From Alistipes sp. Marseille-P5061 (GTDB lineage: Bacteria; Bacteroidota; Bacteroidia; Bacteroidales; Rikenellaceae), in assembly GCF_900290115.1 (NCBI RefSeq), contig NZ_LT985749.1:483957-528365 (forward strand): 44,409 bases of DNA. Reading direction: 5' to 3'. Positions 8,087 to 21,333 of the stretch are shown piece by piece. Below the pieces are notes generated by a model, which was not told the origin of the DNA, ran no database searches, and worked only from the letters and a program-made list of their open reading frames with translations. A program made the position numbers and the translations under genes. How positions within the stretch are numbered: position 1 is the first letter of the stretch; each line of letters opens with the position of its first letter.

Positions 8087-9241
8087 ATGAAACGCATCCT
8101 TACCGCCCTGATGCTGCTCCTCACGGCCCAACTGGCAGCGCAGAACCGCGAAGTGAAGCTCGACCTTCACTCTCCGCGCGTACATTATTACCTCGACCTG
8201 GCCGACGCACTCGACTCCCGCGGAGAACTCAACGTAGCACAAGCCGCCTGGAAGGGTGCCGACGTTTGGGTACTGCTCCGGCTCGACGACGGCAACATCA
8301 TCTTCCAGAAGCGGCCGGGCGGCCGCTTCTTCTACGGCGTCTCGCCAGACAGAAAATCCACCATGCGCTACACCCGCGCCCAAGCCATCGCCGAACTGAA
8401 CTGGTGGCTCACGCTCTGCTACGGACTCTCCGAGCAGGACCGCCAATACGAACACCTCGGCTTCAGCCAGCCCTGCTTCATGCGGGCGGGCGACACGCCC
8501 CTCGAGACCTGCCCCGGAGAGGAGACCCGCGCGACAATTGGCGTGGAGCCGGATTATGTCGGGACCAAATACCAACACTCGGGCGAGCATACCGACGGAG
8601 TACGGATGACGCTCTGGACCACGCACGACCTCACCTTCGCGGTGCTCTACCGGACGGACGACCTCCCCTGCGTCGAGCAGGGAACCGGACGGGTGAACTT
8701 CGTGACGCTGGTGGCGTTTGACATCGACGAATACCTTCCCCAACCTGAGCCGTCGGTCGGAATCCTGCCGGAGGATATTCCCCTCGGGGCTTCGCTCCAG
8801 GAGGCCTTCGAGGTGCTCGACCGGCACGGCTTCGTCGAGCTGGCCGACGCCGCGGTCGACCAGGTCTGGGACGAATACAACGCCGCACTGGGCGGAGCCC
8901 TGGGAGCGGCCGACATCCAGGTGACGATGAGCGGACGGCTCGACGGGGCGCCCTGCGAAATCACGCTCCACACCGCAACGCCGGGCGGGACCGTCCACAC
9001 CGTCAGCGGCTGCTTCACCGACTGCTACCCCACCAGGGAGGCTCTGCGCGGGGAGCTCCTCCGCCGCTGTGAGGCAATCGCCGACCGCTGCGGCGCGGGC
9101 AGCTGGGAACGTCTTGCCGACGGCAGCGAGGCCTTCGTCATCCGGAACGACCGGGGAAGCATCGCGCTATGGGCCGAGCAGATTGGCCCGGTGCTCGAGC
9201 ACGAGGGCGAATACCGGATTGTCTTCGTATTGCGTCCCTGA
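8087..9241 (+). CDS. Exported protein of unknown function
   Basis: 384 residues with a clear signal peptide (MKRILTALMLLLTAQLAAQ, cleavage about residue 19). The mature protein has six Cys, including a close pair in the segment VSGCFTDCYPT (about 306-316), and aromatic-rich stretches (IAELNWWLTLCYG). I see no catalytic signature and do not recognise the family. It is monocistronic, divergent from bglX across a 534-base gap, with a weak hairpin downstream. An envelope location is inferred from the signal peptide only. Confidence 0.75.
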   Translation: MKRILTALMLLLTAQLAAQNREVKLDLHSPRVHYYLDLADALDSRGELNVAQAAWKGADVWVLLRLDDGNIIFQKRPGGRFFYGVSPDRKSTMRYTRAQAIAELNWWLTLCYGLSEQDRQYEHLGFSQPCFMRAGDTPLETCPGEETRATIGVEPDYVGTKYQHSGEHTDGVRMTLWTTHDLTFAVLYRTDDLPCVEQGTGRVNFVTLVAFDIDEYLPQPEPSVGILPEDIPLGASLQEAFEVLDRHGFVELADAAVDQVWDEYNAALGGALGAADIQVTMSGRLDGAPCEITLHTATPGGTVHTVSGCFTDCYPTREALRGELLRRCEAIADRCGAGSWERLADGSEAFVIRNDRGSIALWAEQIGPVLEHEGEYRIVFVLRP

Positions 9242-9273
9242 GTGATACCCCGGAAAGTCCCTCCGGGAACGGC

Positions 9274-9304
9274 AGCGGCCTTCAGCTCTGTGCCGAAGGC
9301 CGCT
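9274..9304 (+). terminator. Possible terminator hairpin after the exported protein gene
   Basis: AGCGGCCTTC (9274-9283) and GAAGGCCGCT (9295-9304) form a 10-bp stem 32 bases past the stop. The following GTCTCTGCTCC has few T, so termination is uncertain. Confidence 0.5.
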
Positions 9305-9375
9305 GTCTCTGCTCCACCTTTCCGGTCCCGTACGAACCCTGACGCTTCGGCCGGAAGCAATTTTCGCCAAAAAAA

Positions 9376-9406
9376 TTTGCCGAACCGGAAATATTGCGTA
9401 TATTTG
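9376..9406 (+). promoter_or_regulatory. metK promoter (TTTG-N19-TATATTTG)
   Basis: TTTG at 9376-9379 and TATATTTG at 9399-9406 are 19 bases apart, a full consensus match. It predicts a start near 9412 and a leader of about 135 bases. Confidence 0.85.
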
Positions 9407-9410
9407 CGGT

Positions 9411-9448
9411 CCGCTTCGATGAAAAGCGGAGAATGTGGAAAGATTTGA
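9411..9448 (+). promoter_or_regulatory. metK mRNA 5' end: stem-loop plus nine-codon mini-ORF
   Basis: CCGCTT (9411-9416) pairs with AAGCGG (9424-9429), so the predicted transcript begins almost exactly with a hairpin. ATG at 9419 in the loop opens a nine-codon ORF, MKSGECGKI, ending at 9448. The remaining leader to 9546 is AT-rich. I see no known SAM riboswitch fold. Any regulatory role is an inference. Confidence 0.4.
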
Positions 9449-9546
9449 CTGATTGCAACCACAATAAAAAATCGCTAAAACAGCTTTTTTATTCCATCAG
9501 CCGATTTTTCCCATTTTATACGTTTAACCATTAAAAATGTATCAAA

Positions 9547-10851
9547 ATGGGCTTTTTATTTACCTCGGAATCGGTATCCGAAGGACATCCCGACAAGGTG
9601 GCGGACCAGATTTCCGACGCTATCCTCGATGAATTTCTGCGCCACGACCCCAACTCGAAGGTCGCCTGCGAGACGCTCTGCACCACGGGTCTGGTCGTTG
9701 TGGCCGGCGAAGTGCGCTCGGACGCCTACGTCGACGTACAGGGCGTTGCACGCCGCGTCATCAACCGCATCGGGTACACCAAGAGCGAATACCAGTTCGA
9801 CGGCAACTCGTGCGGCGTACTCTCGGCCATCCACGAGCAGTCGTCCGACATCAACCAGGGCGTAGTCCGCGCCGAAGAGGAGGAGCAGGGCGCCGGCGAC
9901 CAGGGCATCATGTTCGGTTACGCCTGCAACGAGACGCGCGAGTATATGCCCGCGACGCTCATCCTCTCGCACGTCATCCTGAAGGAGCTGGCCGCCATCC
10001 GCCGCGAAGGCAAGGTGATGACCTATCTGCGTCCCGACTCCAAGTCGCAGGTGACCATCGAGTACGACGAGCAGACCAACAAGCCGCTGCGCGTCCACAC
10101 GATTGTCGTCTCGACGCAGCACGACGAATTCATCCTCCCGGGCGAGGGCCGCAGCGAGAAGCAGGCCGAGCGTCTGATGCAGGAGCAGATTCGCGAAGAT
10201 GTGCGCACGATTCTCATCCCGCGCGTCAAGGCGCGTCTGGAGCGTGCCGGGGACAAGCTCGCCGACCTCATCGGCGACGACTACATCCTCCACGTCAACC
10301 CCACGGGCAAGTTCGTCATCGGCGGCCCTCACGGGGACAGCGGACTGACCGGCCGCAAGATTATCGTCGACACCTACGGAGGGCGCGGCGCCCACGGAGG
10401 CGGCGCCTTCTCGGGCAAGGACTCCTCGAAGGTGGACCGTTCGGCCGCCTATGCCGCACGCTACATCGCCAAGAACCTGGTGGCTGCGGGCGTTGCCGAC
10501 GAGGTGCTCGTCGAGCTCTCGTATGCCATCGGCATCGCCGAGCCGCTCTCGATTTACGTCGACACCTACCGCTCGGAGCGTCCGGCCGCGCTGGCCGGCA
10601 TGACCGACGGCGAGATTGCCCGCCGCATCGGCAAGCTCTTCGACCTGCGCCCGGCCGCCATCGTCAAGCGTTTCGGACTGAAGAACCCCATCTTCGAGGC
10701 GACAGCCTCCTACGGACACTTCGGCAACCGCCCCTTCAAGCGGGTCGAGAAGCTGTGGGAGAACGGCCGCGAGGTGGAGCGCGAAATCGAGTTCTTCGGC
10801 TGGGAGAAGCTCGACGCGGTGGAGCTCATCCGCAAGGAGTTCGGACTCTGA
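9547..10851 (+). CDS. metK: S-adenosylmethionine synthase
   Basis: 434-residue cytosolic enzyme making AdoMet from methionine and ATP. Motifs: GHPDK (13-17, catalytic His14), the signature GAGDQG (115-120) and the P-loop-like GGGAFSGKD (284-292). It is about 50 residues longer than E. coli MetK, mostly from insertions in the middle domain, which is usual for Bacteroidota. It has a strong stand-alone promoter and a terminator shared with convergent tkt. MetH and MetF of the same cycle lie 7-12 kb downstream but in a different transcription unit. Confidence 0.98.
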   Translation: MGFLFTSESVSEGHPDKVADQISDAILDEFLRHDPNSKVACETLCTTGLVVVAGEVRSDAYVDVQGVARRVINRIGYTKSEYQFDGNSCGVLSAIHEQSSDINQGVVRAEEEEQGAGDQGIMFGYACNETREYMPATLILSHVILKELAAIRREGKVMTYLRPDSKSQVTIEYDEQTNKPLRVHTIVVSTQHDEFILPGEGRSEKQAERLMQEQIREDVRTILIPRVKARLERAGDKLADLIGDDYILHVNPTGKFVIGGPHGDSGLTGRKIIVDTYGGRGAHGGGAFSGKDSSKVDRSAAYAARYIAKNLVAAGVADEVLVELSYAIGIAEPLSIYVDTYRSERPAALAGMTDGEIARRIGKLFDLRPAAIVKRFGLKNPIFEATASYGHFGNRPFKRVEKLWENGREVEREIEFFGWEKLDAVELIRKEFGL

Positions 10852-10913
10852 GCCGGCGGGCGTCGGCCCGGGCCCGCGGTCCGGAGCGCCGCGCGCCGCA
10901 GCAAACACCTCAA

Positions 10914-10952
10914 CAAAAAAACCTCCGACACTGCGGTGTCGGAGGTTTTTTT
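10914..10952. terminator. Bidirectional terminator between metK and tkt
   Basis: AACCTCCGACAC and GTGTCGGAGGTT pair perfectly (12 bp) around TGCG, with seven A on the left and seven T on the right, so it can end both convergent transcripts. Confidence 0.93.
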
Positions 10953-10974
10953 GTGTCGGAATGCAGTCCGGGGA

Positions 10975-13008
10975 CTACCGGCCGAGGAGCTTCTTGACCT
11001 CGGCGGCCACGGTGGCGCCGTTGTAGCCGAACTTCTCGTCGAGCACCTTGTAGGGTGCCGAGAAGCCGAAGTGGTTCAGACCGTGGATGTGGCTCTCGTC
11101 GCCCACCAGACCCAGCAGGTTGACGGGCAGACCCGAGGTCATGCCGTAGCGCATGACGCCCTGCGGCAGGACGCTCTCCTGGTAGGAGCGGGGCTGGTCG
11201 CGGAAGAGACCCTCGCTCGGCATGTTGACCACGCGGACGGGAATGCCCTCGGCGGCCAGCAGCTCGGCGCCCTCGATGAGGGTGGCCACCTCGGAGCCCG
11301 TGGCGAGCATCACCACCACCGGTTTGGCCGAGTCGTAGACCACGTATCCGCCCTTGGCAACCTGTGCGGCCTCCTCACGGCGGCTGCCGCTGCCCAGCGC
11401 CGGGAGCGTCTTGATGTTCTGGCGCGAGAGGATGAGTGCCACGGGGCGCTGCTCCTCGACGGCCTGCTTCCAGGCCATCACCGTCTCGTCGCCGTCGGCC
11501 GGGCGCAGCACCACCATCGAGCGCTCGCCGCGGTGGTTGTGCAGGTGCTCCATCAGACGAATCTGAGCCTCGTGCTCGACGGGCTGGTGCGTCGGACCGT
11601 CCTCGCCCACGCGGAACGAGTCGTGGCTCCAGACGTAAATCACGTGCAGACGCATGAGCGCCGCCAGACGTACGGCCGGCTTCATGTAGTCCGAGAAGAC
11701 GAAGAAGGTGCCGCAGACGGGAATCACACCGCCGTGGAGCGCCATGCCGTTCATGATGCAGGCCATCGTCAGCTCGGCCACGCCGGGCTGGAAGAAGTTG
11801 CCCGAGAAGTCGCCGCGCGTGAAGGCCTTGGTCTTCTTGAGGAAGCCGTCGGTCTTGTCCGAATTGGAGAGGTCGGCCGAAGCGACCACCATGTTCTCAA
11901 TTCGGCCGGCGAAGTGTGCCAGTACGGACGACGAGGCGGCACGCGTTGCGCAGTCGGTCTTCACCTCGATGCTCTTGTAGTCGATGTCGGGAAGTTCGCC
12001 CGAGAGGAAGCGGTCGAGCTTCAGGGAGAGCTCCTTGTTCTCCTTGCGCCACGAGCGCTCCGCCTCGGCCTGCGAGGCGGCCCACTCCGTCAGCTTGGCG
12101 CGCCGCTCGGCAAAGACCTCGCGGCTCTCCTCGAAGACGGCGAAGGGGTGCTCGGGGTCACCGCCCAGATGCTTGACCGTGGCGGCGAAGTCGGCGCCGG
12201 CGGCCGAAAGGGGCTGTCCGTGCGTCGAGACGCGGTCCTCGAAGCTGCTGCCGTCGGCTGCCACGGCACCCTTGCCCATCACCGTACGGCCGATGATGAG
12301 CGTCGGACGCTCGGTCTCGGAGTTGGCCGCCACGAGCGCCTCGCGAATCTCGTTGATGTTGTTGCCGTCGATGGTGAGCACGTTCCAGCCCCACGCCTCG
12401 TATTTCATCGCCACGTTCTCCGTGTCGACCTCGTCGACCTTGGTCGAGAGCTGCACGTTGTTGGCGTCGTAGTACATGATGAAGTTGCTCAGACCCAGAT
12501 GGCCGGCGATGCGGCCCACGCCCTGCGATATCTCCTCCTCAACGCCGCCGTCGGAGATGTAGGCATAGGTCTTGTGGGCCATCCACTCGCCGAAGCGCGC
12601 TACCAGGAAACGCTCGGCAATGGCTGCACCGAGTGCCATGGCATGGCCCTGGCCCAGCGGGCCCGAGGTATTCTCCACGCCGTGGAGGACATCCACCTCG
12701 GGATGGCCCGGCGTGATGCTGCCCCACTGGCGCAGCGACTGGAGGTCCTCCGTCGTATAGAAGCCCGCCAGCGAGAGCGTCGAGTAGAGCATCGGCGACA
12801 TGTGTCCCGGGTCGAGGAAGAAGCGGTCACGGAACGGATAGCGCATGTTCGAGGGGTCGTAGCGCAGGAACTCGGCGTAGAGCACCGTGATGAAGTCCGC
12901 GCCGCCCATGGCGCCGCCCGGGTGGCCCGATTTCGATTTTTCGACCATCGCGGCCGACAGAATCCGGATGTTGTCGGCTACTCGCGAAAGTTTGGAATTG
13001 GTAGACAT
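10975..13008 (-). CDS. tkt: Transketolase
   Basis: 677-residue thiamine-diphosphate enzyme of the non-oxidative pentose phosphate pathway. N-terminal ThDP/Mg motif at 153-183 (SDGGVEEE ... DANN), substrate and cofactor residues SGHPGG (27-32, His29) and GHPE (101-104), PGVAE in the Pyr domain and GEDGPTHQPVEH further on. The first Gly of the usual GDG motif is Ser here. Length is normal. It begins 51 bases after the clpX stop on the same strand with no clear -7 box between (AATCTTTG only approximates it), so it may be read through from clpPX. Confidence 0.97.
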   Translation of the reverse strand: MSTNSKLSRVADNIRILSAAMVEKSKSGHPGGAMGGADFITVLYAEFLRYDPSNMRYPFRDRFFLDPGHMSPMLYSTLSLAGFYTTEDLQSLRQWGSITPGHPEVDVLHGVENTSGPLGQGHAMALGAAIAERFLVARFGEWMAHKTYAYISDGGVEEEISQGVGRIAGHLGLSNFIMYYDANNVQLSTKVDEVDTENVAMKYEAWGWNVLTIDGNNINEIREALVAANSETERPTLIIGRTVMGKGAVAADGSSFEDRVSTHGQPLSAAGADFAATVKHLGGDPEHPFAVFEESREVFAERRAKLTEWAASQAEAERSWRKENKELSLKLDRFLSGELPDIDYKSIEVKTDCATRAASSSVLAHFAGRIENMVVASADLSNSDKTDGFLKKTKAFTRGDFSGNFFQPGVAELTMACIMNGMALHGGVIPVCGTFFVFSDYMKPAVRLAALMRLHVIYVWSHDSFRVGEDGPTHQPVEHEAQIRLMEHLHNHRGERSMVVLRPADGDETVMAWKQAVEEQRPVALILSRQNIKTLPALGSGSRREEAAQVAKGGYVVYDSAKPVVVMLATGSEVATLIEGAELLAAEGIPVRVVNMPSEGLFRDQPRSYQESVLPQGVMRYGMTSGLPVNLLGLVGDESHIHGLNHFGFSAPYKVLDEKFGYNGATVAAEVKKLLGR

Positions 13009-13059
13009 ATTATCTCAAAGATTTAAGGTTTTCGTTTTCCGGAGGGTACGTTGCGGTGC

Positions 13060-14340
13060 TCAGGACTCCTTCATCTGGGCGAGGCTCTTCGCCTTCTCGA
13101 GCTTCGCGGCGGCGTAGTCGGCCGTCACAGTGAACTTGCGCTCGCCCGACGAGGGGAGCTCGAACATCGTATCCATCATCACCGCCTCGCAGATGGAGCG
13201 CAGGCCGCGTGCGCCGAGCTTGAACTCGACCGCCTTGTCGACAATGTAGTCGAGCGCCGCGGGTTCGAACTCCAGCTCGATGCCGTCCATCTCGAAGAGC
13301 CGCTTGTACTGGCGGATGATGGCATTCTTGGGCTCGGTGAGAATCGAGCGCAGGGCGTCGCGGCCGAGCGGCTGCATGTAGGTGAGCACCGGCAGACGTC
13401 CCACCAGCTCGGGAATCAGACCGAAGGACTTGAGGTCCTGCGGCGTGACGTACTGCATCAGGTTGCTGCGGTCGATATGGCCGGCGCCCGACTGTCCGTA
13501 GCCGATGGCGCGCGTGTTGAGCCGCTGGGCGATTTTCTTCTCGATGCCGTCGAATGCGCCTCCGCAGATGAAGAGGATGTTGCGCGTGTCGACCTGGATG
13601 AACTTCTGCTCGGGGTGCTTGCGCCCGCCCTGGGGCGGAACGTTGACCACCGTACCCTCGAGAATCTTCAGCAGCGCCTGCTGCACCCCTTCACCCGAGA
13701 CGTCACGCGTGATGGAGGGGTTGTCGCCCTTGCGGGCGATTTTGTCGATTTCGTCGATGAAGACGATGCCCCGCTGCGCCAGTTCGACGTTGTAGTCGGC
13801 CACCTGGAGCAGCCGCGAGAGGATGCTCTCGACATCCTCGCCCACGTAGCCGGCCTCGGTGAGCACCGTGGCATCGACAATCGTGAAGGGAACCTTCAGC
13901 AGACGGGCAATCGTGCGGGCCATCAGCGTCTTGCCCGTACCGGTGGGGCCGACGAGCACCACGTTCGACTTGTCGATTTCGACGTCGTCCTCCTTCGAGG
14001 CCCCCTTCGCGGCGCAGAGCAGCCGCTTGTAGTGGTTGTAGACGGCCACCGACAGGTAGCGCTTCGCCTCCTCCTGACCGATGACGTACTGGTCGAGGAA
14101 CTCCTTGATTTGGGCAGGTTTGAGCAGGTCTTCGGCCTTGAGCGGAGCGGCCTGCTGGCGGCTGCCTTCCACCTCGTTTTCGGTGAGAATCCGGTAGCCG
14201 TTCTCGATGCAGCGGTTGCAGATGTTGGCGCCGTCGGCGCCCTGAAAGAGAATCTCCACCTCCTCGCGGGAGGCGCCGCAGAACGAGCAGCGGTCTCCCC
14301 CCTTGGGAGTATGCGGGTTATTGTTTTTTCCTTGAGCCAT
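13060..14340 (-). CDS. clpX: ATP-dependent Clp protease ATP-binding subunit ClpX
   Basis: 426-residue AAA+ unfoldase that feeds substrates to ClpP. The start at 14340 (MAQGKNNN) follows the clpP stop by four bases; in-frame sequence upstream is antisense-like and lies within clpP. The zinc-binding domain has Cys18, Cys21, Cys41 and Cys44. Walker A is GPTGTGKT (131-138), Walker B VFIDEID (193-199), and the pore loop GYVG is at 164-167. The ClpP-docking loop reads IGYGQ, a Tyr in place of the Phe of the usual IGF. Length matches the family. It sits in the expected clpP-clpX operon. Confidence 0.98.
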   Translation of the reverse strand: MAQGKNNNPHTPKGGDRCSFCGASREEVEILFQGADGANICNRCIENGYRILTENEVEGSRQQAAPLKAEDLLKPAQIKEFLDQYVIGQEEAKRYLSVAVYNHYKRLLCAAKGASKEDDVEIDKSNVVLVGPTGTGKTLMARTIARLLKVPFTIVDATVLTEAGYVGEDVESILSRLLQVADYNVELAQRGIVFIDEIDKIARKGDNPSITRDVSGEGVQQALLKILEGTVVNVPPQGGRKHPEQKFIQVDTRNILFICGGAFDGIEKKIAQRLNTRAIGYGQSGAGHIDRSNLMQYVTPQDLKSFGLIPELVGRLPVLTYMQPLGRDALRSILTEPKNAIIRQYKRLFEMDGIELEFEPAALDYIVDKAVEFKLGARGLRSICEAVMMDTMFELPSSGERKFTVTADYAAAKLEKAKSLAQMKES

Positions 14341-14344
14341 CGTT

Positions 14345-15016
14345 CTATTTCTTCTCTCGTTTGGCCAGCACCTCGTCGATGAGGCCGTACTCGCGGGCCT
14401 CGGCGGCCGTGAGCCAGTAGTCGCGGTCGGCGTCGCGTTCGATTTTCTTGAGCGAGACCCCCGAGTGCGCCGAGAGGATTTCGTAGAGCTCGCGTTTGGT
14501 CTTGAGGATTTCACGGGCCGTGATTTCGATGTCGGAGGCCTGCCCCTGGGCACCGCCCAGCGGCTGGTGAATCATCACCCGCGAATGGGGCAGCGCCGAG
14601 CGCTTGCCCCGGGCGCCGGCCGTGAGCAACACGGCGCCCATCGAGGCGGCCAGTCCCGTGCAGATGGTGGCCACGTCGGGGCTCACCAGCTGCATCGTGT
14701 CGTAGATGCCGAGTCCGGCCGAGACGGAGCCGCCGGGCGAGTTGATGTAAATCTGGATATCCTTCTCGGGGTCGACCGACTCGAGAAAGAGCAGCTGCGC
14801 CTGGATGATGTTGGCGGCATCGTCGTAGATGGGGGCGCCGAGGAAGATGATGCGGTCCATCATCAGGCGCGAGAAGACATCCATCGTGGCGACGTTGAGC
14901 TGCCGCTCCTCGATGATGGTCGGCGAGACGTAGGCGGCGCTCACCGACTGGAAGTCGTGCAGCTTCAGCGAGCTGATGCCGCACTGTTTCCGGGCGTATT
15001 TTTCAAATTCTGACAT
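14345..15016 (-). CDS. clpP: ATP-dependent Clp protease proteolytic subunit ClpP
   Basis: 223-residue serine peptidase forming the degradation chamber. The triad is Ser125 (LAASMGA), His150 (MIHQPLGG) and Asp199 (DRDYW). The start at 15016 ([10 protein letters not shown]) matches Bacteroidota ClpP and has a short N-terminal extension; a longer in-frame version has no support. Its promoter lies just beyond the tig stop codon. clpX follows after four bases. Confidence 0.98.
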   Translation of the reverse strand: MSEFEKYARKQCGISSLKLHDFQSVSAAYVSPTIIEERQLNVATMDVFSRLMMDRIIFLGAPIYDDAANIIQAQLLFLESVDPEKDIQIYINSPGGSVSAGLGIYDTMQLVSPDVATICTGLAASMGAVLLTAGARGKRSALPHSRVMIHQPLGGAQGQASDIEITAREILKTKRELYEILSAHSGVSLKKIERDADRDYWLTAAEAREYGLIDEVLAKREKK

Positions 15017-15246
15017 AAGTTTTGATGCTCGTTTCGGGAGAATTTCCCCGGCCTGCACCCCGCGTCCCGGCGCAACCACCTCCGTCGTGTCCCGCAGGCG
15101 CACGACGGACGACGCACCCCGCGCCGGAGTGCCGGAGGGGCCTCCTCCCACCTTTTCCGCGCACCGGCCGGAGCCTCTTCGGTCGGAGTCTCCCCGCGCG
15201 GGCGTTTCAAAAAAAAGAACTTTGCAAACATCACGCCTGCAAAGTT

Positions 15247-15254
15247 CAAAGATA
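15247..15254 (-). promoter_or_regulatory. -7 box for clpP
   Basis: The minus strand reads TATCTTTG, 18 bases after the tig stop codon and 230 bases before the clpP ATG. TTTA lies 19 bases upstream in place of TTTG. Apart from this box, 15017-15272 is GC-rich leader with no feature I can name. Confidence 0.6.
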
Positions 15255-15272
15255 AGGATTTTTCGGCAATTC

Positions 15273-16598
15273 CTAAAGTTCCTTGGCCAATTTGGCGAAT
15301 TCCTCGGCCGAGACGCTCTTCTCGCTCACCTTGATTTTCGCCTTGACAGCCTCTACGACCTTCGTCTCGTAGAGCTTCTCGTAAATCTTCTGGCCCTGCT
15401 CCTTGTTCTCGAGAATCTGCTTGGCGTAGCCGGCCAGCATGTCGTCGGGAGCCGAAGGCATGCCGTACTGTGCGAACTGAGCCTGTGCGAAGGCCTTGGC
15501 CTCGGCAGTAGCCTCGTCGGCCGAGACGGTGATGTTCTCCTGCTTGATAATCTGCTTCTGGATGTAGTTCCAGGTGAACATCTTGAGGAACTGGTCGAAG
15601 TCCTTCTCAATCTCCTCCATCGTGAACTTGCCCTCGTTGATGGTGTAGAGCCAGCGCTTGAGGAATGCCTCGGGCATCTTCAGGTCGGCCTTCTTGACCA
15701 GGTAGTCACGCACCTCGAGCGTGAAGAGGTAGTCGCTCTCGCGGCGGAGCTCCGATGCAATCTGCTCGTCGATGAAGGCCTCGAACTGCTCGGCCGTCGT
15801 CACGTTGCCGGCGGGGAAGGCCATCTTGAAGAACTCCTCGTTGAGCTCCGGCTCGGCGAACTTGCGGATGCGGGTAATCTCCAGCTCGAATTCGGGCTTG
15901 ATGTGCTCCAGCTCGCCCTCCTTGACCTGCAGCACGGCGGCGCGCTGCGAGGGGGTGCGGTAGAGCTCGTTGACGTTGACCGTCATCTTGTCGCCCACCT
16001 TCTTGCCGATGAAGGGCTTGCGCTCCTCCTCGGGCATCGAAATCAGACCCACGTAGGCATCCTCGACCTTCATCTCGCCGTTGTCGAGCGTAACCGACAG
16101 CGCCTCGTCCGAAGTCACCGCGTCGGCGTCGACCAGACGGCCGTAGCGACGCAGGTAGTTCGAGCGGAAGTCCTCGTGCATCTTCTTGTCAATCTTGATT
16201 TTGTAGTAGGTCAGCTTGTCCTTCTCCGAGAGGTCGAGCTTCAGCTCGGGAGCCTCGCCGATTTCGAAGACGAATTCGAATTCGGTGCCGCCGTCGAAGT
16301 CGAAGGCACCCTGCTCCTCCGACGGAATCACGTCGCCCAGGTAGTCGATGTTCTCCTTCTGGAGGTACTCGAATACCGAGTTCGACGCCTTGCGGTAGGA
16401 CTGCTCGGCCAGGACGCCCTTGCCGTACATCTTCTTGATGATGCCCATGGGGACCATGCCGGGACGGAAGCCCGGAATGTTGGCCTTGCGTTTGTACTCG
16501 CGCAGGGCCTTCTCGACCTCCTCGCGGTAATCCTCCTGGCCCACCGTCACCCGGATGAGCGACGTATTCTGCTCGCGTTGTTCTCTTACGATTTTCAT
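15273..16598 (-). CDS. tig: Trigger factor (ribosome-associated chaperone)
   Basis: 441 residues. It binds at the ribosome exit tunnel and shields nascent chains. The ribosome-docking signature GFRPGMVP is at 43-50, almost the same place as in E. coli. The start at 16598 ([10 protein letters not shown]) is set by homology and by the -7 box 48 bases upstream. A central FKBP-like region and a long helical C-terminal region follow; I did not find the full set of PPIase active-site residues. It is upstream of clpP-clpX on the same strand, the gene order also seen in many other bacteria. Confidence 0.95.
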   Translation of the reverse strand: MKIVREQREQNTSLIRVTVGQEDYREEVEKALREYKRKANIPGFRPGMVPMGIIKKMYGKGVLAEQSYRKASNSVFEYLQKENIDYLGDVIPSEEQGAFDFDGGTEFEFVFEIGEAPELKLDLSEKDKLTYYKIKIDKKMHEDFRSNYLRRYGRLVDADAVTSDEALSVTLDNGEMKVEDAYVGLISMPEEERKPFIGKKVGDKMTVNVNELYRTPSQRAAVLQVKEGELEHIKPEFELEITRIRKFAEPELNEEFFKMAFPAGNVTTAEQFEAFIDEQIASELRRESDYLFTLEVRDYLVKKADLKMPEAFLKRWLYTINEGKFTMEEIEKDFDQFLKMFTWNYIQKQIIKQENITVSADEATAEAKAFAQAQFAQYGMPSAPDDMLAGYAKQILENKEQGQKIYEKLYETKVVEAVKAKIKVSEKSVSAEEFAKLAKEL

Positions 16599-16645
16599 AC
16601 TGATATGGTTTCTGTATTCGTTTTCCGTTTGTCGAAATCGGGTTG

Positions 16646-16653
16646 CAAAGATA
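16646..16653 (-). promoter_or_regulatory. -7 box for tig
   Basis: The minus strand reads TATCTTTG; TATTG lies 19 bases upstream as a partial -33 element. Confidence 0.65.
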
Positions 16654-16817
16654 GTGAAAATCTGAAACAAAGCAATAGCTTTTTCACAATAAAAAGATGT
16701 ATGGCCCGCGTGGCGGGGCGCATCGCACCCCGTGCCGTCACCAACCGACCGGCTGCCGGGCCGCTGCCGGAAGCCGAAAAGCCGAGAAAAAAGAACCGGA
16801 ATATGCGCGCTTTTTCG

Positions 16818-16825
16818 TACCTTTG
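16818..16825 (+). promoter_or_regulatory. -7 box for the cyclotransferase-metH-metF cluster
   Basis: TACCTTTG fits TAnnTTTG, 56 bases before the ATG at 16882. No -33 TTTG is evident. Confidence 0.65.
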
Positions 16826-16881
16826 TGCACAATTTACCCCGGCTCCGCGTCGGGGCTGTAACGAGACAAAACCGACACACG

Positions 16882-17673
16882 ATGAAAGCAATAGCCGAAC
16901 TTCTGCTCGCAGCGGCGCTCCTGGGCGGCTGCGGAGGCCGCACGCGCAGCGCGCAGCAGGTCGAGACGCCCCCCGAGCCGAAGCACTACACCTACACGGT
17001 CCGCAACACCTACCCCCACTCGACCCAAAGCTACACGCAGGGGCTGCAGTTCGCCGACGGCGAATTGTGGGAGGGGACCGGCCAGCTCGGGCAGTCGCTG
17101 CTGCGCCGCACGGAGCTCGCGACCGACCGCTCGCAGGTCGTCGCGCGGCTTCCGCGCTCGGAGTTCGGCGAGGGCATCACGCTGCTCGACGGCAAGGTCT
17201 ACCAGCTCACCTGGCAGTCGAACAAGGCCTACGTCTGGGATGCCTCCACGGGCGCCAAGCTGCGCGAGTACCGCTACCCGGGCGAGGGGTGGGGGCTCAC
17301 CACCGACGGGAAGATGCTCTACATGAGCGACGGCTCGGAGTACATCCACACGGTTGACCCGGAGAATTTCAAGCGGCTCAAGAGCACGGCCGTGACCCTC
17401 GCGGGAGCCCCCGTCGGGATGCTCAACGAGCTGGAGTGGATTGACGGCCGCATCTGGGCCAACGTCTACGTGACGGACCAGATTGTCATCATCAACCCCG
17501 CAACGGGGGTTGTCGAGGGGGTCGTCGACCTCACGGGGCTGCTTCCGGAGGAGGAGGTGGGGCCCGAGACCGACGTACTGAACGGCATCGCCTACGACCA
17601 GGCGGGCGGACGCATCTTCGTCACGGGCAAGAACTGGGACAAAATCTTCGAAATAGAGATTCACGAACGGTAA
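16882..17673 (+). CDS. Glutaminyl-peptide cyclotransferase, lipoprotein
   Basis: 263 residues. It should convert N-terminal Gln of peptides or proteins to pyroglutamate. The start at 16882 gives a lipoprotein signal with LLGGC (Cys17). The mature domain shows the plant/bacterial-type glutamine cyclotransferase features SYTQGLQF (about 53-60), a WEGTGQ segment and LNELEWIDG, consistent with a five-bladed beta-propeller. The location is inner or outer membrane facing the periplasm. The stop is one base before the metH start, so the two are co-transcribed although their activities are unrelated. Confidence 0.93.
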   Translation: MKAIAELLLAAALLGGCGGRTRSAQQVETPPEPKHYTYTVRNTYPHSTQSYTQGLQFADGELWEGTGQLGQSLLRRTELATDRSQVVARLPRSEFGEGITLLDGKVYQLTWQSNKAYVWDASTGAKLREYRYPGEGWGLTTDGKMLYMSDGSEYIHTVDPENFKRLKSTAVTLAGAPVGMLNELEWIDGRIWANVYVTDQIVIINPATGVVEGVVDLTGLLPEEEVGPETDVLNGIAYDQAGGRIFVTGKNWDKIFEIEIHER

Positions 17674-17674
17674 G

Positions 17675-21295
<3,621 letters not shown>

Positions 21296-21333
21296 GCCGC
21301 CGGCCGACACGACAAGACAGACAACAAGCAGAA

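Noticed and set aside
9407..9546. SAM riboswitch in the metK leader
   Set aside because: No known SAM-I, SAM-II or SAM-III core pattern could be matched; only a short 5' hairpin is visible.
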